Positions 1 through 7,646 are shown, counted from the stretch's first letter. The stretch: 12,964 nucleotides of DNA from an uncultured Desulfovibrio sp. (GCA_900555975.1 USNI01000011.1:1-12964); one strand, 5' to 3'. Notes: generated by a model not told the origin, from the letters alone. A program made the numbers and translations.

Positions 1-1079
1 CGATACGCATGTTCGAAGGGGAGCAGGCGCTTGCCGCCGCGCCCTTCCTGCTGCTGGCCCGCGACGACATGCAGGCCGGACGCATGGCCAAGGCCGGATG
101 CGACGAATCCCTGCTGCTGCCCGTGGTGCGCAGGGATCTGCGCGCTCTGACGCGCTGGCTGATCTCGCCCTCCGGTCCCAGACCCGTGCTCAGTTCGCAG
201 CGCATCACGCTTGCCGCCGTGCTTGCCGGAGCGCATTCGGGAACGGCCCGCATGCAGTCCAAGGCCGCGCGCCGCGCCGCGGCGCAGGAGAGTGCGGAAA
301 CGGCTGCAGTCCGTGCGGACGAAGCGTCCGGAGCGCCGGAGCAGACGGAAGGAAACGCGCTGTCCCTGCAGGCGGACGCGTCCGCGGATGCCGGAAAAAA
401 GGAACGCGGCTGGCTCTCTTCCCTGTTCCGTCCGCATGAGAAGACCGGCAGACCCCTGGAGGTCGCGCAGACGGAACCCCGGATCGCGGAAGGGGAGCGC
501 GGACAGAGCATTCCGTCCGGCCCCGGAACGGCGCCGGAAGAGACCGCTTCCTCCGAGGTCGTGGAGCTTCTTTCGGAACAGGTTCTCGTGGAAGAGAGCG
601 GCGTTCAGGAACTGACGCAGGACAGAATCGTGTCCGGCGATGGGGAGCATGCCGGGGATGAAAACGGGCAGGAGCCTCTGGAGCTGGATGCCTCGTTCAT
701 CCATGAGGAGGAGACCGTCGTTCTGCAGGCGGAGCGGTCGTCTTCGGAAGAAGCTGCGCCTTCGGAGGAAGAGCCGCCGTCAGGGGAATCTTCAGAGGGA
801 TCGGCCCTTGCTGCTTCCGACGGCGGGGACGACGAAGAGATGGAACTGCCGCTCGGCAGAATGACGGACGGCGTGAACGGCATTGCCGAGGCATTGATCC
901 GCGGCGACGTGCCGGCCATACGGCGTGGTGCGCGGGAACTTTCCGCCATTGCCGACCGCTACGGCATGCATACGCTGGCCGATATGGCACGCTGCTTCCG
1001 CGCCGCGTGGGAGGAAGGAGACGTTGAGGCCGCGGCACAGATCGTGGAAGAAATGCGCTCTGAGATCGCCAGACTGTAA
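1..1079 (+). CDS. Degenerate receiver / acidic linker / Hpt-like protein, 5'-partial
   Basis: The reading frame is open to the left edge (from base 3), and the codons before the ATG at 9 continue a domain, so the true start is outside the window. Counting from that ATG, residues 12-51 resemble the second half of a response-regulator receiver domain: a hydrophobic strand (PFLLLA), then AGCDESLLLPVVRRDL. The usual K before P is Leu37. Residues about 80-280 form a long low-complexity linker rich in Glu, Ser and Ala, probably disordered. Residues 284-356 match the helical pattern of a histidine phosphotransfer domain (ARELSAIADRYGMHTLA, then two amphipathic helices). The phospho-accepting His of the usual AHxLKG motif is Arg309 and the K-G is S-A. 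I infer a signalling scaffold or regulator that no longer relays phosphate. The phospho-acceptor Asp half of the receiver is off the window, so its state is unknown. Confidence 0.6.
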   Translation, partial: IRMFEGEQALAAAPFLLLARDDMQAGRMAKAGCDESLLLPVVRRDLRALTRWLISPSGPRPVLSSQRITLAAVLAGAHSGTARMQSKAARRAAAQESAETAAVRADEASGAPEQTEGNALSLQADASADAGKKERGWLSSLFRPHEKTGRPLEVAQTEPRIAEGERGQSIPSGPGTAPEETASSEVVELLSEQVLVEESGVQELTQDRIVSGDGEHAGDENGQEPLELDASFIHEEETVVLQAERSSSEEAAPSEEEPPSGESSEGSALAASDGGDDEEMELPLGRMTDGVNGIAEALIRGDVPAIRRGARELSAIADRYGMHTLADMARCFRAAWEEGDVEAAAQIVEEMRSEIARL

Positions 1080-1086
1080 CCTGCGT

Positions 1087-1106
1087 GGAAAAATACGTTT
1101 TTTTCC
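1087..1106 (+). terminator. Weak A/U hairpin after the Hpt-like gene
   Basis: GGAAAAA pairs with TTTTTCC around a TACG loop, 8 nt after the stop codon. The 3' arm is itself a T-run. The stem is mostly A-U, so termination would be weak. The core recurs at 7885-7899. Confidence 0.3.
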
Positions 1107-1118
1107 GTGGACGAAAGC

Positions 1119-1147
1119 TTGCAAGTTCGGCTGAAAGAACGTATGTT
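1119..1147 (+). promoter_or_regulatory. Candidate sigma-70-type promoter of the universal stress gene
   Basis: TTGCAA (1119-1124), a 17-nt spacer and TATGTT (1142-1147) match the -35 and -10 consensus at 4/6 each. The predicted start near 1154 leaves a leader of about 47 nt, consistent with a separate transcript for the stress protein. It rests on spacing and partial consensus only. Confidence 0.45.
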
Positions 1148-1159
1148 AAAGTCATGTTT

Positions 1160-1175
1160 AGGCGGCATTCCGCCT
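1160..1175 (+). promoter_or_regulatory. Leader hairpin of the universal stress gene
   Basis: AGGCGG, a CATT loop and CCGCCT form a perfect 6-bp stem just downstream of the predicted transcription start and 15 nt before the Shine-Dalgarno. There is no T-run, so it is not a terminator. A 5' stabilising stem or an operator are both possible. Confidence 0.4.
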
Positions 1176-1200
1176 CGGACAAAGAAACACAGGAGGCAAT

Positions 1201-1674
1201 ATGCCAAAGCTGCAGAAGATTATTTGTGCGCTGGATCTTTCCGAGCACAGCAAGACAGTGGCTGAATACGCCTGCATGCTTGCCAAGGCCACGAACGCCA
1301 GCATCGTCGCTGTGTATGCGGCCCCTACGCTGACGCAGTACACGGGTTTCCATGTCCCGCCGAACACCATCGACAGCTTTGTCGGCGAGATCGTTTCCGG
1401 CGCGGAAAAGGCCATGGCTCAGTTTGTCTCTGAAAACTTCGAAGGCGTGGAAACCAAGGCCGAGGTCGTGGTCGGCTACGCCGCCGAGGAAATCCTTGAA
1501 ATCGCCGCCAAGGAAGACGCGGACATGATCGTCATGGGTACGCACGGACGCAAGGGCATCGACCGGATTCTGTTCGGTTCCGTGGCCGAGCGCGTCGTGA
1601 AGAACTCTCATCTGCCCGTCCTCACCATCCGTCCTTCCGACAACTATACCGGCGGCGCGATGTACAAGGACTGA
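1201..1674 (+). CDS. Universal stress protein, UspA family, nucleotide-binding type
   Basis: The 157-residue product is one Usp domain of normal length. The N-terminal strand KIICALDLS carries the conserved Asp12. The nucleotide loop near the C-terminus is GTHGRKGIDRILFGS (residues 113-127), an exact G-x2-G-x9-G-S pattern, so this is the ATP-binding class, followed by PVLTIRP as the last strand. The start is secure: AGGAGG lies 4 nt before the ATG. Such proteins are cytoplasmic dimers linked to stress survival or energy sensing, but the specific partner cannot be read here. The gene is flanked by its own candidate promoter and an intrinsic terminator, so it is probably monocistronic. The last residues after the final strand (SDNYTGGAMYKD) are a short tail. 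Confidence 0.93.
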   Translation: MPKLQKIICALDLSEHSKTVAEYACMLAKATNASIVAVYAAPTLTQYTGFHVPPNTIDSFVGEIVSGAEKAMAQFVSENFEGVETKAEVVVGYAAEEILEIAAKEDADMIVMGTHGRKGIDRILFGSVAERVVKNSHLPVLTIRPSDNYTGGAMYKD

Positions 1675-1701
1675 TGCTTCCTTTCTGATGTGATCTGAAG
1701 C

Positions 1702-1750
1702 GGGGCTTTCCTTTTACGGCATTGTCCGGGGAGGAAAGCCCCTTTTGTTT
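1702..1750 (+). terminator. Intrinsic terminator between usp and hisC
   Basis: GGGGCTTTCC (1702-1711) and GGAAAGCCCC (1733-1742) form a perfect 10-bp stem with a 21-nt loop, followed by TTTTGTTTG. It ends only about 30 nt before the hisC ATG. Confidence 0.85.
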
Positions 1751-1777
1751 GTCAATGTTCTCTTCAAGGTATGCCCC

Positions 1778-2896
1778 ATGAGTCTTCCCTTCACCTCGTT
1801 CTGTGACGTCCGTCCCGAAGTGGCGGCCTTCGAATCCTACGAACCCGGTCTCAGCATTGCGGAAATCGCCGAACGCTATGGTCTTTCCCGCGTCATCAAG
1901 ATGGCCAGCAACGAAAATCCGCTCGGCGTGTCGCCCCGTGTGCGCGACGTCATCGCTTCCTGCGCCTCCGAGGCGTTCCGTTATCCCCAGTCCGGCAATC
2001 CGAGGCTGGTGAAGGCTCTGGCTTCCCATTACGGCGTTGATGCCGGACGCATCTTCGTGGGCAACGGTTCCGACGAGGTCATTGATCTTCTCTTCCGCGT
2101 GCGCGCCGTGCCCGGCGTGCACAATGCCGTGGTCTTCCGTCCCTGCTTCGGACTCTATCCCACGCAGGCGCGCATGGCGGGCGTGGAACTGCGTCAGGCG
2201 CCGCTTCGTCCGGATTTTTCCTTCGACTTCGACGGACTCCTGAAGCTCGTGGATGAGAATCCCCCGCTCGTCATCGTGACGTCGCCGGACAATCCCTCGG
2301 GACGCCTCGCCTCTCCGGACGATCTGGAGGCTCTGGCTCGCGCGCTGCCTCCGGCCTGTCTGCTGGTCGTGGACGAAGCCTACATCGAGTTCGCAGGACC
2401 GGAACATTCCGTGCTTTCCCGTCTGGACCGTCTTCCCAACGTGGCCGTCATGCGCACCTTCTCCAAGGTGTACGGACTGGCCGGACTGCGCATAGGATAT
2501 GCGATCCTGCCTGCGCCCATTGCCGACTACATGTGGCGCGTGCGTCTGCCTTTTTCCCTCAACATTCTGGCGGAAGAGGCCGCGATTGCGGCCCTTGCCG
2601 ACGGACAGTTCCGCGAGCGCACCGTGGAGCTTGTGCGGCGCGGAAGGGCGAAGCTGACGGAAGAGCTGCGGAACATGGGCTGCGAGGTGTCGCCAAGCAT
2701 GTCGAATTTCGTCATGTTCCGTCTGCCGGAAGGCACGGTGGACGCCGCGACCCTGCACGGCGAACTGCTGAAGCGTGGCATCATCATCCGTGCGCTCGGC
2801 AGCTATCATCTGCCGGACAGACTGCGCGTGAGCGTGGGCACCGATGAGGAGAACGAGCTGTTCCTCCGCAACACGAGAGACATTCTGGGAGTCTGA
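1778..2896 (+). CDS. hisC: Histidinol-phosphate aminotransferase
   Basis: PLP enzyme of fold type I that converts imidazole-acetol phosphate plus glutamate to histidinol phosphate in histidine synthesis. The 372-residue product has the family motifs in order: SNENPLG (44-50), YPQSGNPRL (69-77), GNGSDE (95-100), the Asn-bearing SPDNPSG (169-175), DEAYIEF (199-205) and the PLP lysine in FSKVYGLAGLRIGY (Lys230). The first ATG with a fitting ribosome site (AAGG at 1766-1769) is 1778. The frame runs upstream through the terminator T-run, but those codons are not family-like. It starts just after the usp terminator and is followed by cmk after 1 nt, so the two are translationally coupled. HisC enzymes can also accept aromatic substrates; that cannot be excluded. 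Confidence 0.93.
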   Translation: MSLPFTSFCDVRPEVAAFESYEPGLSIAEIAERYGLSRVIKMASNENPLGVSPRVRDVIASCASEAFRYPQSGNPRLVKALASHYGVDAGRIFVGNGSDEVIDLLFRVRAVPGVHNAVVFRPCFGLYPTQARMAGVELRQAPLRPDFSFDFDGLLKLVDENPPLVIVTSPDNPSGRLASPDDLEALARALPPACLLVVDEAYIEFAGPEHSVLSRLDRLPNVAVMRTFSKVYGLAGLRIGYAILPAPIADYMWRVRLPFSLNILAEEAAIAALADGQFRERTVELVRRGRAKLTEELRNMGCEVSPSMSNFVMFRLPEGTVDAATLHGELLKRGIIIRALGSYHLPDRLRVSVGTDEENELFLRNTRDILGV

Positions 2897-2897
2897 G

Positions 2898-3923
2898 ATG
2901 GCCGGCGTTTCCTTCGGAGTAATCACCATGGACGGTCCGGCGGGGGTGGGCAAGAGCACGCTGGCGCGCCGCCTGGCCGCGGAACTCGGCATTGCCTATC
3001 TGGACACGGGCGCCATGTACCGCACGCTGGGACTGCGTCTCGGTGCGGAGGCCGCGGACATGGACGAGGCGCATCTGCGCGCCGCCTGCCGGAAATACCG
3101 TTTTTCGCTGGAGGCCGGAAGGCCGGGACAGGCGCCCGTGCTGTGCTGCAACGGCGAGCCTCTGGGACCGGAGATCCGCACGGAGAGGGCCGGACGGCTG
3201 GCGTCGCTGGTGGCGCGTCTGCCGGTGCTGCGCGAGGAGCTGCAGCGTGCGCAGCGTGAGCTTGGCGCGGAATGTTCTCTTGTGGCCGAGGGCCGCGACA
3301 TGGGAACGCGCGTCTTTCCTTCGGCCCGGCACAAGTTCTTTCTCGACGCGCGTCCCGACGTGCGCGCGACCCGCCGCTATCTGGAACTGGAGTCCCGCGG
3401 GACGCTGAACGGTGCCACGCTCGAGCAGATACGGCGCGGCATCGAGGAGCGCGACGCCCAGGATCGCGGCAGGGCCGTGGATCCGCTGCGTCCCGCCGCG
3501 GACGCCGTCATCGTGGACACGTCCGATCTGGATCTTGACGGCGTGATGCGGGTGCTCCTTGATGCGGTGAGAAGCCGCGGGGGCGCGGAGAAGGAAGAGC
3601 GTTTCGTGTCTGCGCGGGCGGAAATGAGGGTGCCGGGCGGCATGCAGCGCGTCTGCGACGCGGATCTTCTTCTTGCCGAGGCCCGCGACAGGGCGCTTGA
3701 TGCAGCCCGTGCCGAGGCGGAACGCCGCGGCCGGGAGGCGGCCGTGCACGTCGAGTGTCTCGGCGCGGAGGACGGATTCCATGTCGAAGCCCGTCTGGCG
3801 TGCGGGGCCTTTTCCGGACATGTCGCGCTTGCGGCGGTGCAGGGAGCGGTGTCGCGTTTTGCCGAAGCTCTGTCCGGACAATGTGTCGACGTGCGGCTGA
3901 CGCTGCCGTCGTTCGAAGACTGA
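2898..3923 (+). CDS. cmk: Cytidylate kinase with a long C-terminal extension
   Basis: Phosphorylates CMP and dCMP to the diphosphates using ATP, in the cytoplasm. Residues 1-225 are a complete enzyme: P-loop GPAGVGKST (13-21), LDTGAMYR (36-43), EGRDMGTRVFP (131-141), and the lid segment RRGIEERDAQDRGRAVDPL (179-197). Bacterial CMP kinases are usually near 220-230 residues; this one is 341. The extra part (about 228-341) is in the same frame with normal codon use. Its apparent strand-helix pattern is beta (VSARAEMRV), long Ala/Arg helix (257-279), beta (AAVHVECL), beta (FHVEARLACG), helix (308-326), beta (CVDVRLTLP). I do not recognise this domain. The ATG lies 1 nt after the hisC stop, inside its 3' end context, so the start is by coupling. 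Confidence 0.9.
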   Translation: MAGVSFGVITMDGPAGVGKSTLARRLAAELGIAYLDTGAMYRTLGLRLGAEAADMDEAHLRAACRKYRFSLEAGRPGQAPVLCCNGEPLGPEIRTERAGRLASLVARLPVLREELQRAQRELGAECSLVAEGRDMGTRVFPSARHKFFLDARPDVRATRRYLELESRGTLNGATLEQIRRGIEERDAQDRGRAVDPLRPAADAVIVDTSDLDLDGVMRVLLDAVRSRGGAEKEERFVSARAEMRVPGGMQRVCDADLLLAEARDRALDAARAEAERRGREAAVHVECLGAEDGFHVEARLACGAFSGHVALAAVQGAVSRFAEALSGQCVDVRLTLPSFED

Positions 3924-3961
3924 CGTGCGTCCGTGCGGGCGACGGAAGGAGCAGGGGAGCG

Positions 3962-4852
3962 ATGAACGGACACGCGTCTGACGGGGGAACTGGCATGGCA
4001 GGGGAAGTGATCCGCACCGGCGGCAAGATCAATCTTTTTCTCTTCATCACGGGCGTGCGTTCCGACGGCTATCACGAACTGTACAGCCTGTTTCTGCCGC
4101 TGCCGGAACCGGTCGACACACTGATCTTTTCTCCTGCCGCGCGGCCCGGCGGCCTTTCTGTCCGCTGCGCGACAGAGGGCATTGATCCCGGCCGCAACAC
4201 GCTCACCCGCGCCTATGAACTCTATGCCGAAGCCGCAGGATTCGCTCCCGCCGTGGACGTGGAACTGGTGAAGGGCATTCCCCACGGCGCCGGACTCGGA
4301 GGCGGCAGCGCCGACGGCGCACAGATGCTGCTCTGGCTTCAGCGTCACGCCCCCGCGCCGCTGTCCGGGGAGAAGCTGACCGCAATCGCCGCCCGGGTCG
4401 GCGCCGACGTGCCCTTCTTCCTGCGGCATCGTCCATGCCTTGCGGAAGGCATCGGAGAAAGACTCTCCGAGGTGCCGAGCGGCGTGGAAGGCTGCAGCTG
4501 CGTGCTGCTCTGTCCGCCCGTCCGGGTGAACACCGCATGGGCCTATGCGGCGTGGGACAGAGAAAGAGCGTCATTTTCCTTGACAGAGAAAACGAAGGCA
4601 GATAAAAATAACCGTTCAAGTTGCCAGTCATTCTATGGCATGAACGATTTTGAGCCTGTGGTCTTCGCAGCCTTTCCTCTGTTGTCGTCCCTGAAAAGGC
4701 GGCTTCTGGAGGAGGGAGCCTGGGTCGCGGGCATGAGCGGGAGCGGTTCGGCACTGTTCGGACTTTTTCGCGACTCGGAGCGTGCGGCGCAGGCCGCCTC
4801 GGCGCTGAGAAGGGAAAAGGCCGGCGGCGTGTTCGGCCCTTTCGTTTTTTGA
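3962..4852 (+). CDS. ispE: 4-diphosphocytidyl-2-C-methyl-D-erythritol kinase
   Basis: GHMP-family kinase of the non-mevalonate isoprenoid pathway; it phosphorylates CDP-methylerythritol with ATP. Motifs in the 296-residue product: GGKINLFLFITGVRSDGYHEL (20-40, with catalytic Lys22), the glycine-rich loop GIPHGAGLGGGSADGA (105-120), GADVPFF (147-153, catalytic Asp149), GIGE (163-166) and the C-terminal GMSGSGSALF (257-266). I chose the ATG at 3962 because AAGGAG and GGGGAG lie just upstream. An in-frame ATG at 3995, after GGGGGAA, gives a family-like start 11 residues shorter and is a real alternative. The CDP supplied by cmk upstream is chemically related to the CTP this pathway consumes. The stretch coding for residues 203-222 is unusually AT-rich and holds a promoter-like sequence. 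Confidence 0.92.
   Translation: MNGHASDGGTGMAGEVIRTGGKINLFLFITGVRSDGYHELYSLFLPLPEPVDTLIFSPAARPGGLSVRCATEGIDPGRNTLTRAYELYAEAAGFAPAVDVELVKGIPHGAGLGGGSADGAQMLLWLQRHAPAPLSGEKLTAIAARVGADVPFFLRHRPCLAEGIGERLSEVPSGVEGCSCVLLCPPVRVNTAWAYAAWDRERASFSLTEKTKADKNNRSSCQSFYGMNDFEPVVFAAFPLLSSLKRRLLEEGAWVAGMSGSGSALFGLFRDSERAAQAASALRREKAGGVFGPFVF
4580..4608 (+). promoter_or_regulatory. Candidate promoter inside ispE for tRNA-Gln and prs
   Basis: A perfect TTGACA (4580-4585), a 17-nt spacer and TAAAAA (4603-4608, 4/6) lie in an AT-rich patch of a GC-rich gene. The predicted start near 4615 is about 260 nt before the tRNA. It falls in a variable stretch of IspE where codon choice is less constrained. Confidence 0.4.
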
Positions 4853-4876
4853 GTCGTCATGCCCGACTGGAAGCGG

Positions 4877-4951
4877 TGGGGTGTCGCCAAGCGGTAAGGC
4901 AGCGGGTTTTGGGTCCGCTATTCGCAGGTTCAAGTCCTGCCGCCCCAGCCA
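4877..4951 (+). tRNA. tRNA-Gln, anticodon UUG
   Basis: The cloverleaf can be read by eye. The acceptor arms are TGGGGTG (4877-4883) and CGCCCCA (4941-4947), with one G-T pair. The D arm is GCC..GGC, the anticodon stem is GCGGG/TCCGC with loop TTTTGGG, and the T arm is GCAGG-TTCAAGT-CCTGC. The anticodon TTG is at 4909-4911 and reads CAA. The discriminator is G and CCA is encoded (4949-4951), for a total of 75 nt. It sits 24 nt after ispE and 79 nt before prs in the same direction, so it is probably cut out of a longer transcript. Confidence 0.96.
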
Positions 4952-5030
4952 TTTGTCGTTGTGTTCCGGCCCCGCCAGGCGGCGGCCGTCCCTGTATCTT
5001 TGGATACTTTACTCAGGAAGGCATAATCCC

Positions 5031-5966
5031 ATGTACGGCGACCTTAAAATTCTCACGGGTACGGCCAATCCTCAGCTGGCCATGGACATCTGCGATCACC
5101 TCGGCTGTTCCCTCACGCCAGCGCTCTGCACCACGTTCAGCGACGGAGAGCTGCGTGTGGAAATCGGCGCCAGCGTCCGCGGACATGACGTGTTCGTCAT
5201 TCAGTCCACCTGTGCCCCGGCCAACAAGTCCCTTATGGAACTGTGCCTCATCCTCGACGCCCTCAAGCGCGCCAGCGCCGGTCGCATCACCGCCGTCATT
5301 CCCTATTTCGGCTATGCCCGTCAGGACCGCAAGGTCAGCCCCCGCGCGCCCATCAGTGCCAAGCTCGTTTCCGATTTTCTCACCGTGGCCGGCGCGCAGC
5401 GCATCGTTACGGTGGATCTTCACGCCGGTCAGATCCAGGGCTTCTTCAACTGCCCCGTGGACAACCTGTACGCCCGCCCCGTGCTGCTGAAGAAGCTCAG
5501 CGCGCTTTCCGGCGACATCGTCATGGTTTCTCCCGACGCCGGCGGCGTGGAACGTGCCCGTTCCTTCGCCAAGAAGATGGACGCCAGCCTTGCCGTCATC
5601 GACAAGCGCCGTGACCGTCCCAATCAGGTCGCCGAAATGCACATCGTCGGCGACGTGGCCGGAAAGACCGCCGTACTCGTGGACGACATGATCGATACCG
5701 CGGGCACCATCTGCACGGCCGCCAACATTCTCATGGAAGGCGGCGCCAAGGAAGTCTATGCCTGCGCCACGCATGCCGTGCTCTCCGGTCCCGCCTGCGA
5801 CAGGCTCAATGATTCCCCGTTCAAGGAAGTCATCGTGACCGACACCATTCCGCTCGGCGAACACGCCGCCCAGTGCGAAAAGCTCCGTGTGGCTTCCGTC
5901 GCCGGAGTTCTGGCCAAGAGTATCCGCAATATTCACGACGGTTCTTCTGTTAGCGCCCTGTTCTGA
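5031..5966 (+). CDS. prs: Ribose-phosphate pyrophosphokinase (PRPP synthetase)
   Basis: Makes PRPP from ribose 5-phosphate and ATP for purine, pyrimidine, histidine and tryptophan synthesis. The product is 311 residues, the usual class I length. Visible motifs: FSDGELRVEI (36-45), PYFGYARQDRK (91-101), the PRPP-synthetase signature VDLHAGQIQGFF (128-139) with catalytic His131, DKRR (191-194, Lys192 and Arg194), and the ribose-5-phosphate loop VLVDDMIDTAGT (215-226). The ATG at 5031 is preceded by AGGAAGG at 5015-5021. The frame is open further upstream through the tRNA, but that is not protein. A small GTATC-TTTG-GATAC hairpin (4994-5007) sits just before the ribosome site. A 6-bp hairpin (GCCCTG/CAGGGC, 5955-5973) spans the stop codon without a T-run, so read-through into rplY is likely. 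Confidence 0.96.
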   Translation: MYGDLKILTGTANPQLAMDICDHLGCSLTPALCTTFSDGELRVEIGASVRGHDVFVIQSTCAPANKSLMELCLILDALKRASAGRITAVIPYFGYARQDRKVSPRAPISAKLVSDFLTVAGAQRIVTVDLHAGQIQGFFNCPVDNLYARPVLLKKLSALSGDIVMVSPDAGGVERARSFAKKMDASLAVIDKRRDRPNQVAEMHIVGDVAGKTAVLVDDMIDTAGTICTAANILMEGGAKEVYACATHAVLSGPACDRLNDSPFKEVIVTDTIPLGEHAAQCEKLRVASVAGVLAKSIRNIHDGSSVSALF

Positions 5967-6037
5967 TCAGGGCATTGAAGACGATATATCGCGCCGCGCC
6001 CCGTTCGACGGGAGACGGCCCATAAGGAGAAAGCATC

Positions 6038-6628
6038 ATGTCCGAACTGAAAACTCTTTCTGTGAAGAAGCGTACCGCTTTCGGCAAAGGCGCCAACCGC
6101 CGCCTGCGTACCGAAGATCTGGTGCCCGGCGTGTACTATACCGCCGACGGCCAGAATATCGCCGTTCAGATGGCTGAACTGCCCCTCACCAAGATCTACG
6201 AACAGGTCGGCCGCACCAACGTCTTCCAGCTCGAAATCGAAGACGAAAACGGCGCCAAGACCCTGCATCCCGTGTTCGTGTGGGACGCTCAGTACTCCCC
6301 TGTGAAGAACACCTTCACCCATGTCGACTTCTTCGGCGTGGACCTCGACAAGGAAATCAAGGTCAAGGTGCAGGTGGAATACGTCGGCACTCCCAAGGGC
6401 GTGAAGATGGGCGGCACCATGGAAACCTACCGCGATGAAGTGGTGCTTTCCGCCAAGCCCGCCGATATGCCCCGCAAGGTCAATCTCGATGTTTCCGGTC
6501 TGGAAATCAACCAGTCCATCCGTGTCTCCAACATGCCTCTTCCCGAAGGCGTGAAGGCCGTGTACAAGTCCGACTTCACCATGGTCGCCGTCTTCATGGA
6601 AGGCGCCGAGGAAGCTCCCGCCGAATAA
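6038..6628 (+). CDS. rplY: 50S ribosomal protein L25, general stress (Ctc) type
   Basis: Binds 5S rRNA in the large subunit. The 196-residue product is the long two-domain form. The N-terminal L25 domain (about 1-95) has LSVKKRTAFGKGANRRLR, PGVYYTADG and the typical HVDFFGVD junction. A C-terminal beta domain (about 97-190) has the KVQVEYVGTPKGVKMGG and LPEGVKAVY segments of TL5/Ctc proteins. It ends in a short acidic Ala/Glu tail. The start is set by AAGGAG at 6024-6029. It lies 71 nt after prs with no terminator between and is closed by a strong terminator, so prs-rplY is one unit. Coupling of PRPP synthetase with the Ctc protein is a known bacterial arrangement. Confidence 0.95.
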   Translation: MSELKTLSVKKRTAFGKGANRRLRTEDLVPGVYYTADGQNIAVQMAELPLTKIYEQVGRTNVFQLEIEDENGAKTLHPVFVWDAQYSPVKNTFTHVDFFGVDLDKEIKVKVQVEYVGTPKGVKMGGTMETYRDEVVLSAKPADMPRKVNLDVSGLEINQSIRVSNMPLPEGVKAVYKSDFTMVAVFMEGAEEAPAE

Positions 6629-6655
6629 TCGGCGCGTGCCAGTCATGAACTTCCG

Positions 6656-6685
6656 GGCCGGGACAGTTTTCTGCCCCGGCCTTTT
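6656..6685 (+). terminator. Intrinsic terminator after rplY
   Basis: GGCCGGG (6656-6662) pairs with CCCGGCC (6675-6681). Inside it CAG/CTG close a TTTT loop after an A-C mismatch. TTTT follows. The ruvC ATG is only 18 nt further on. Confidence 0.85.
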
Positions 6686-6703
6686 CCATATGGTGAGAAC
6701 GGC

Positions 6704-7225
6704 ATGATTTCCTCCCTTCCTCCGCAGCCCTCCGTCACGGTTCTCGGCATAGACCCCGGTTCCAACGTCACCGGCTGGGGCATCGTGCGCGAAAGCTCAG
6801 GCCGTCTGGAACTTGTGGCCAACGGTGTGCTGCGCGTCAGAGGCGAGTCCTTTTCCGATCGTCTTTCCTTCATCTATCACGGCCTTCACGACATCATCGA
6901 AACCTACAGACCCGCTGAAGCCGGCGTTGAACAGGTGTTCACGGCCAAGAACGTTCTGTCCGCCATCAAGCTCGCTCAGGCCAGGGGCGCCGCCGTGGCT
7001 GCCTGCGCCTCGTTCCGTCTGCCGGTGCAGGACTATGAGCCGACACTGGTGAAGAAGACGCTTGCAGGAACGGGCCGTGCGGAAAAGGAACAGGTGGCCT
7101 TCATGGTGGCAAGGCTTCTGGGCAGAGCGCATATCGACGGTCCTCTGGATACGACCGACGCGCTGGCCATCGCCGTCTGTCATCTGACGCTCCGCCGCTT
7201 CCGCCGCCTGGAAAAGATGATCTGA
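6704..7225 (+). CDS. ruvC: Holliday junction resolvase RuvC
   Basis: Endonuclease that cuts four-way junctions at the end of homologous recombination, normally acting with RuvAB. The 173-residue product has normal length. All four metal-binding acids are in place: Asp17 in [13 protein letters not shown], Glu76 in VEQVF, and Asp149 and Asp152 in [13 protein letters not shown]. The [15 protein letters not shown] segment (117-131) is also typical. The ATG at 6704 has a modest ribosome site (GGTGAG at 6692-6697). ruvA and ruvB often follow ruvC in related bacteria, but here a long non-coding stretch follows. The gene starts 18 nt after the rplY terminator, so its promoter is not obvious; read-through is possible. 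Confidence 0.94.
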   Translation: MISSLPPQPSVTVLGIDPGSNVTGWGIVRESSGRLELVANGVLRVRGESFSDRLSFIYHGLHDIIETYRPAEAGVEQVFTAKNVLSAIKLAQARGAAVAACASFRLPVQDYEPTLVKKTLAGTGRAEKEQVAFMVARLLGRAHIDGPLDTTDALAIAVCHLTLRRFRRLEKMI

Positions 7226-7512
7226 CCTTCCCCCGGACAAGGCCGCAGACTGGGCTCGGCAGCCGCCTGACCGCATTCCCCGGCCGGAGAGGCTTCCGCA
7301 TGCTTGAAGCCACGGATGCCTGCCCGGATCTTTTCTGTTCCGCATGTTCCCGTTCTCTTCCGTCCGGCGTGTCCTGTGGCGGGAAAGACGTGCCGGCGCG
7401 TCCGGCGTCCGGAGAAGTCGATCCGCAGGCGGCCTGCCGGGAGAGCTGTGCCGCCGAACGTTTCCTGAAAGAATTCCGGACGCCTCCGGAGAGACGCTCT
7501 TCGAGCATGCAT

Positions 7513-7546
7513 GCAGCGCTGAAGGAGGCGTTTCAGCCTCAGCTGC
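7513..7546. repeat. Branched inverted repeat with two alternative folds
   Basis: GCAGC+GCTGAA (7513-7523) can pair with TTCAGC (7532-7537) plus GCTGC (7542-7546) with a CTCA bulge, an 11-bp stem. A competing stem GAGGC/GCCTC (7525-7529 with 7536-7540) uses the same bases. No T-run follows. It could be a structured RNA or chance in GC-rich DNA. Confidence 0.35.
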
Positions 7547-7646
7547 GGCGTCCCGTCCTGCGGAGAGGAAAATTTTTGCACATCCGACGGGAAAAGGCTG
7601 CCCCGGAAAAAGGACGCTCCGGACCTGACGAAACAAAATTTTTGAT

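Noticed and set aside
1622..2992. 456-codon minus-strand open frame over hisC
   Set aside because: It is antisense to a clear HisC and would cross the usp terminator; its His/Arg/Gly-rich composition is typical of a shadow frame.
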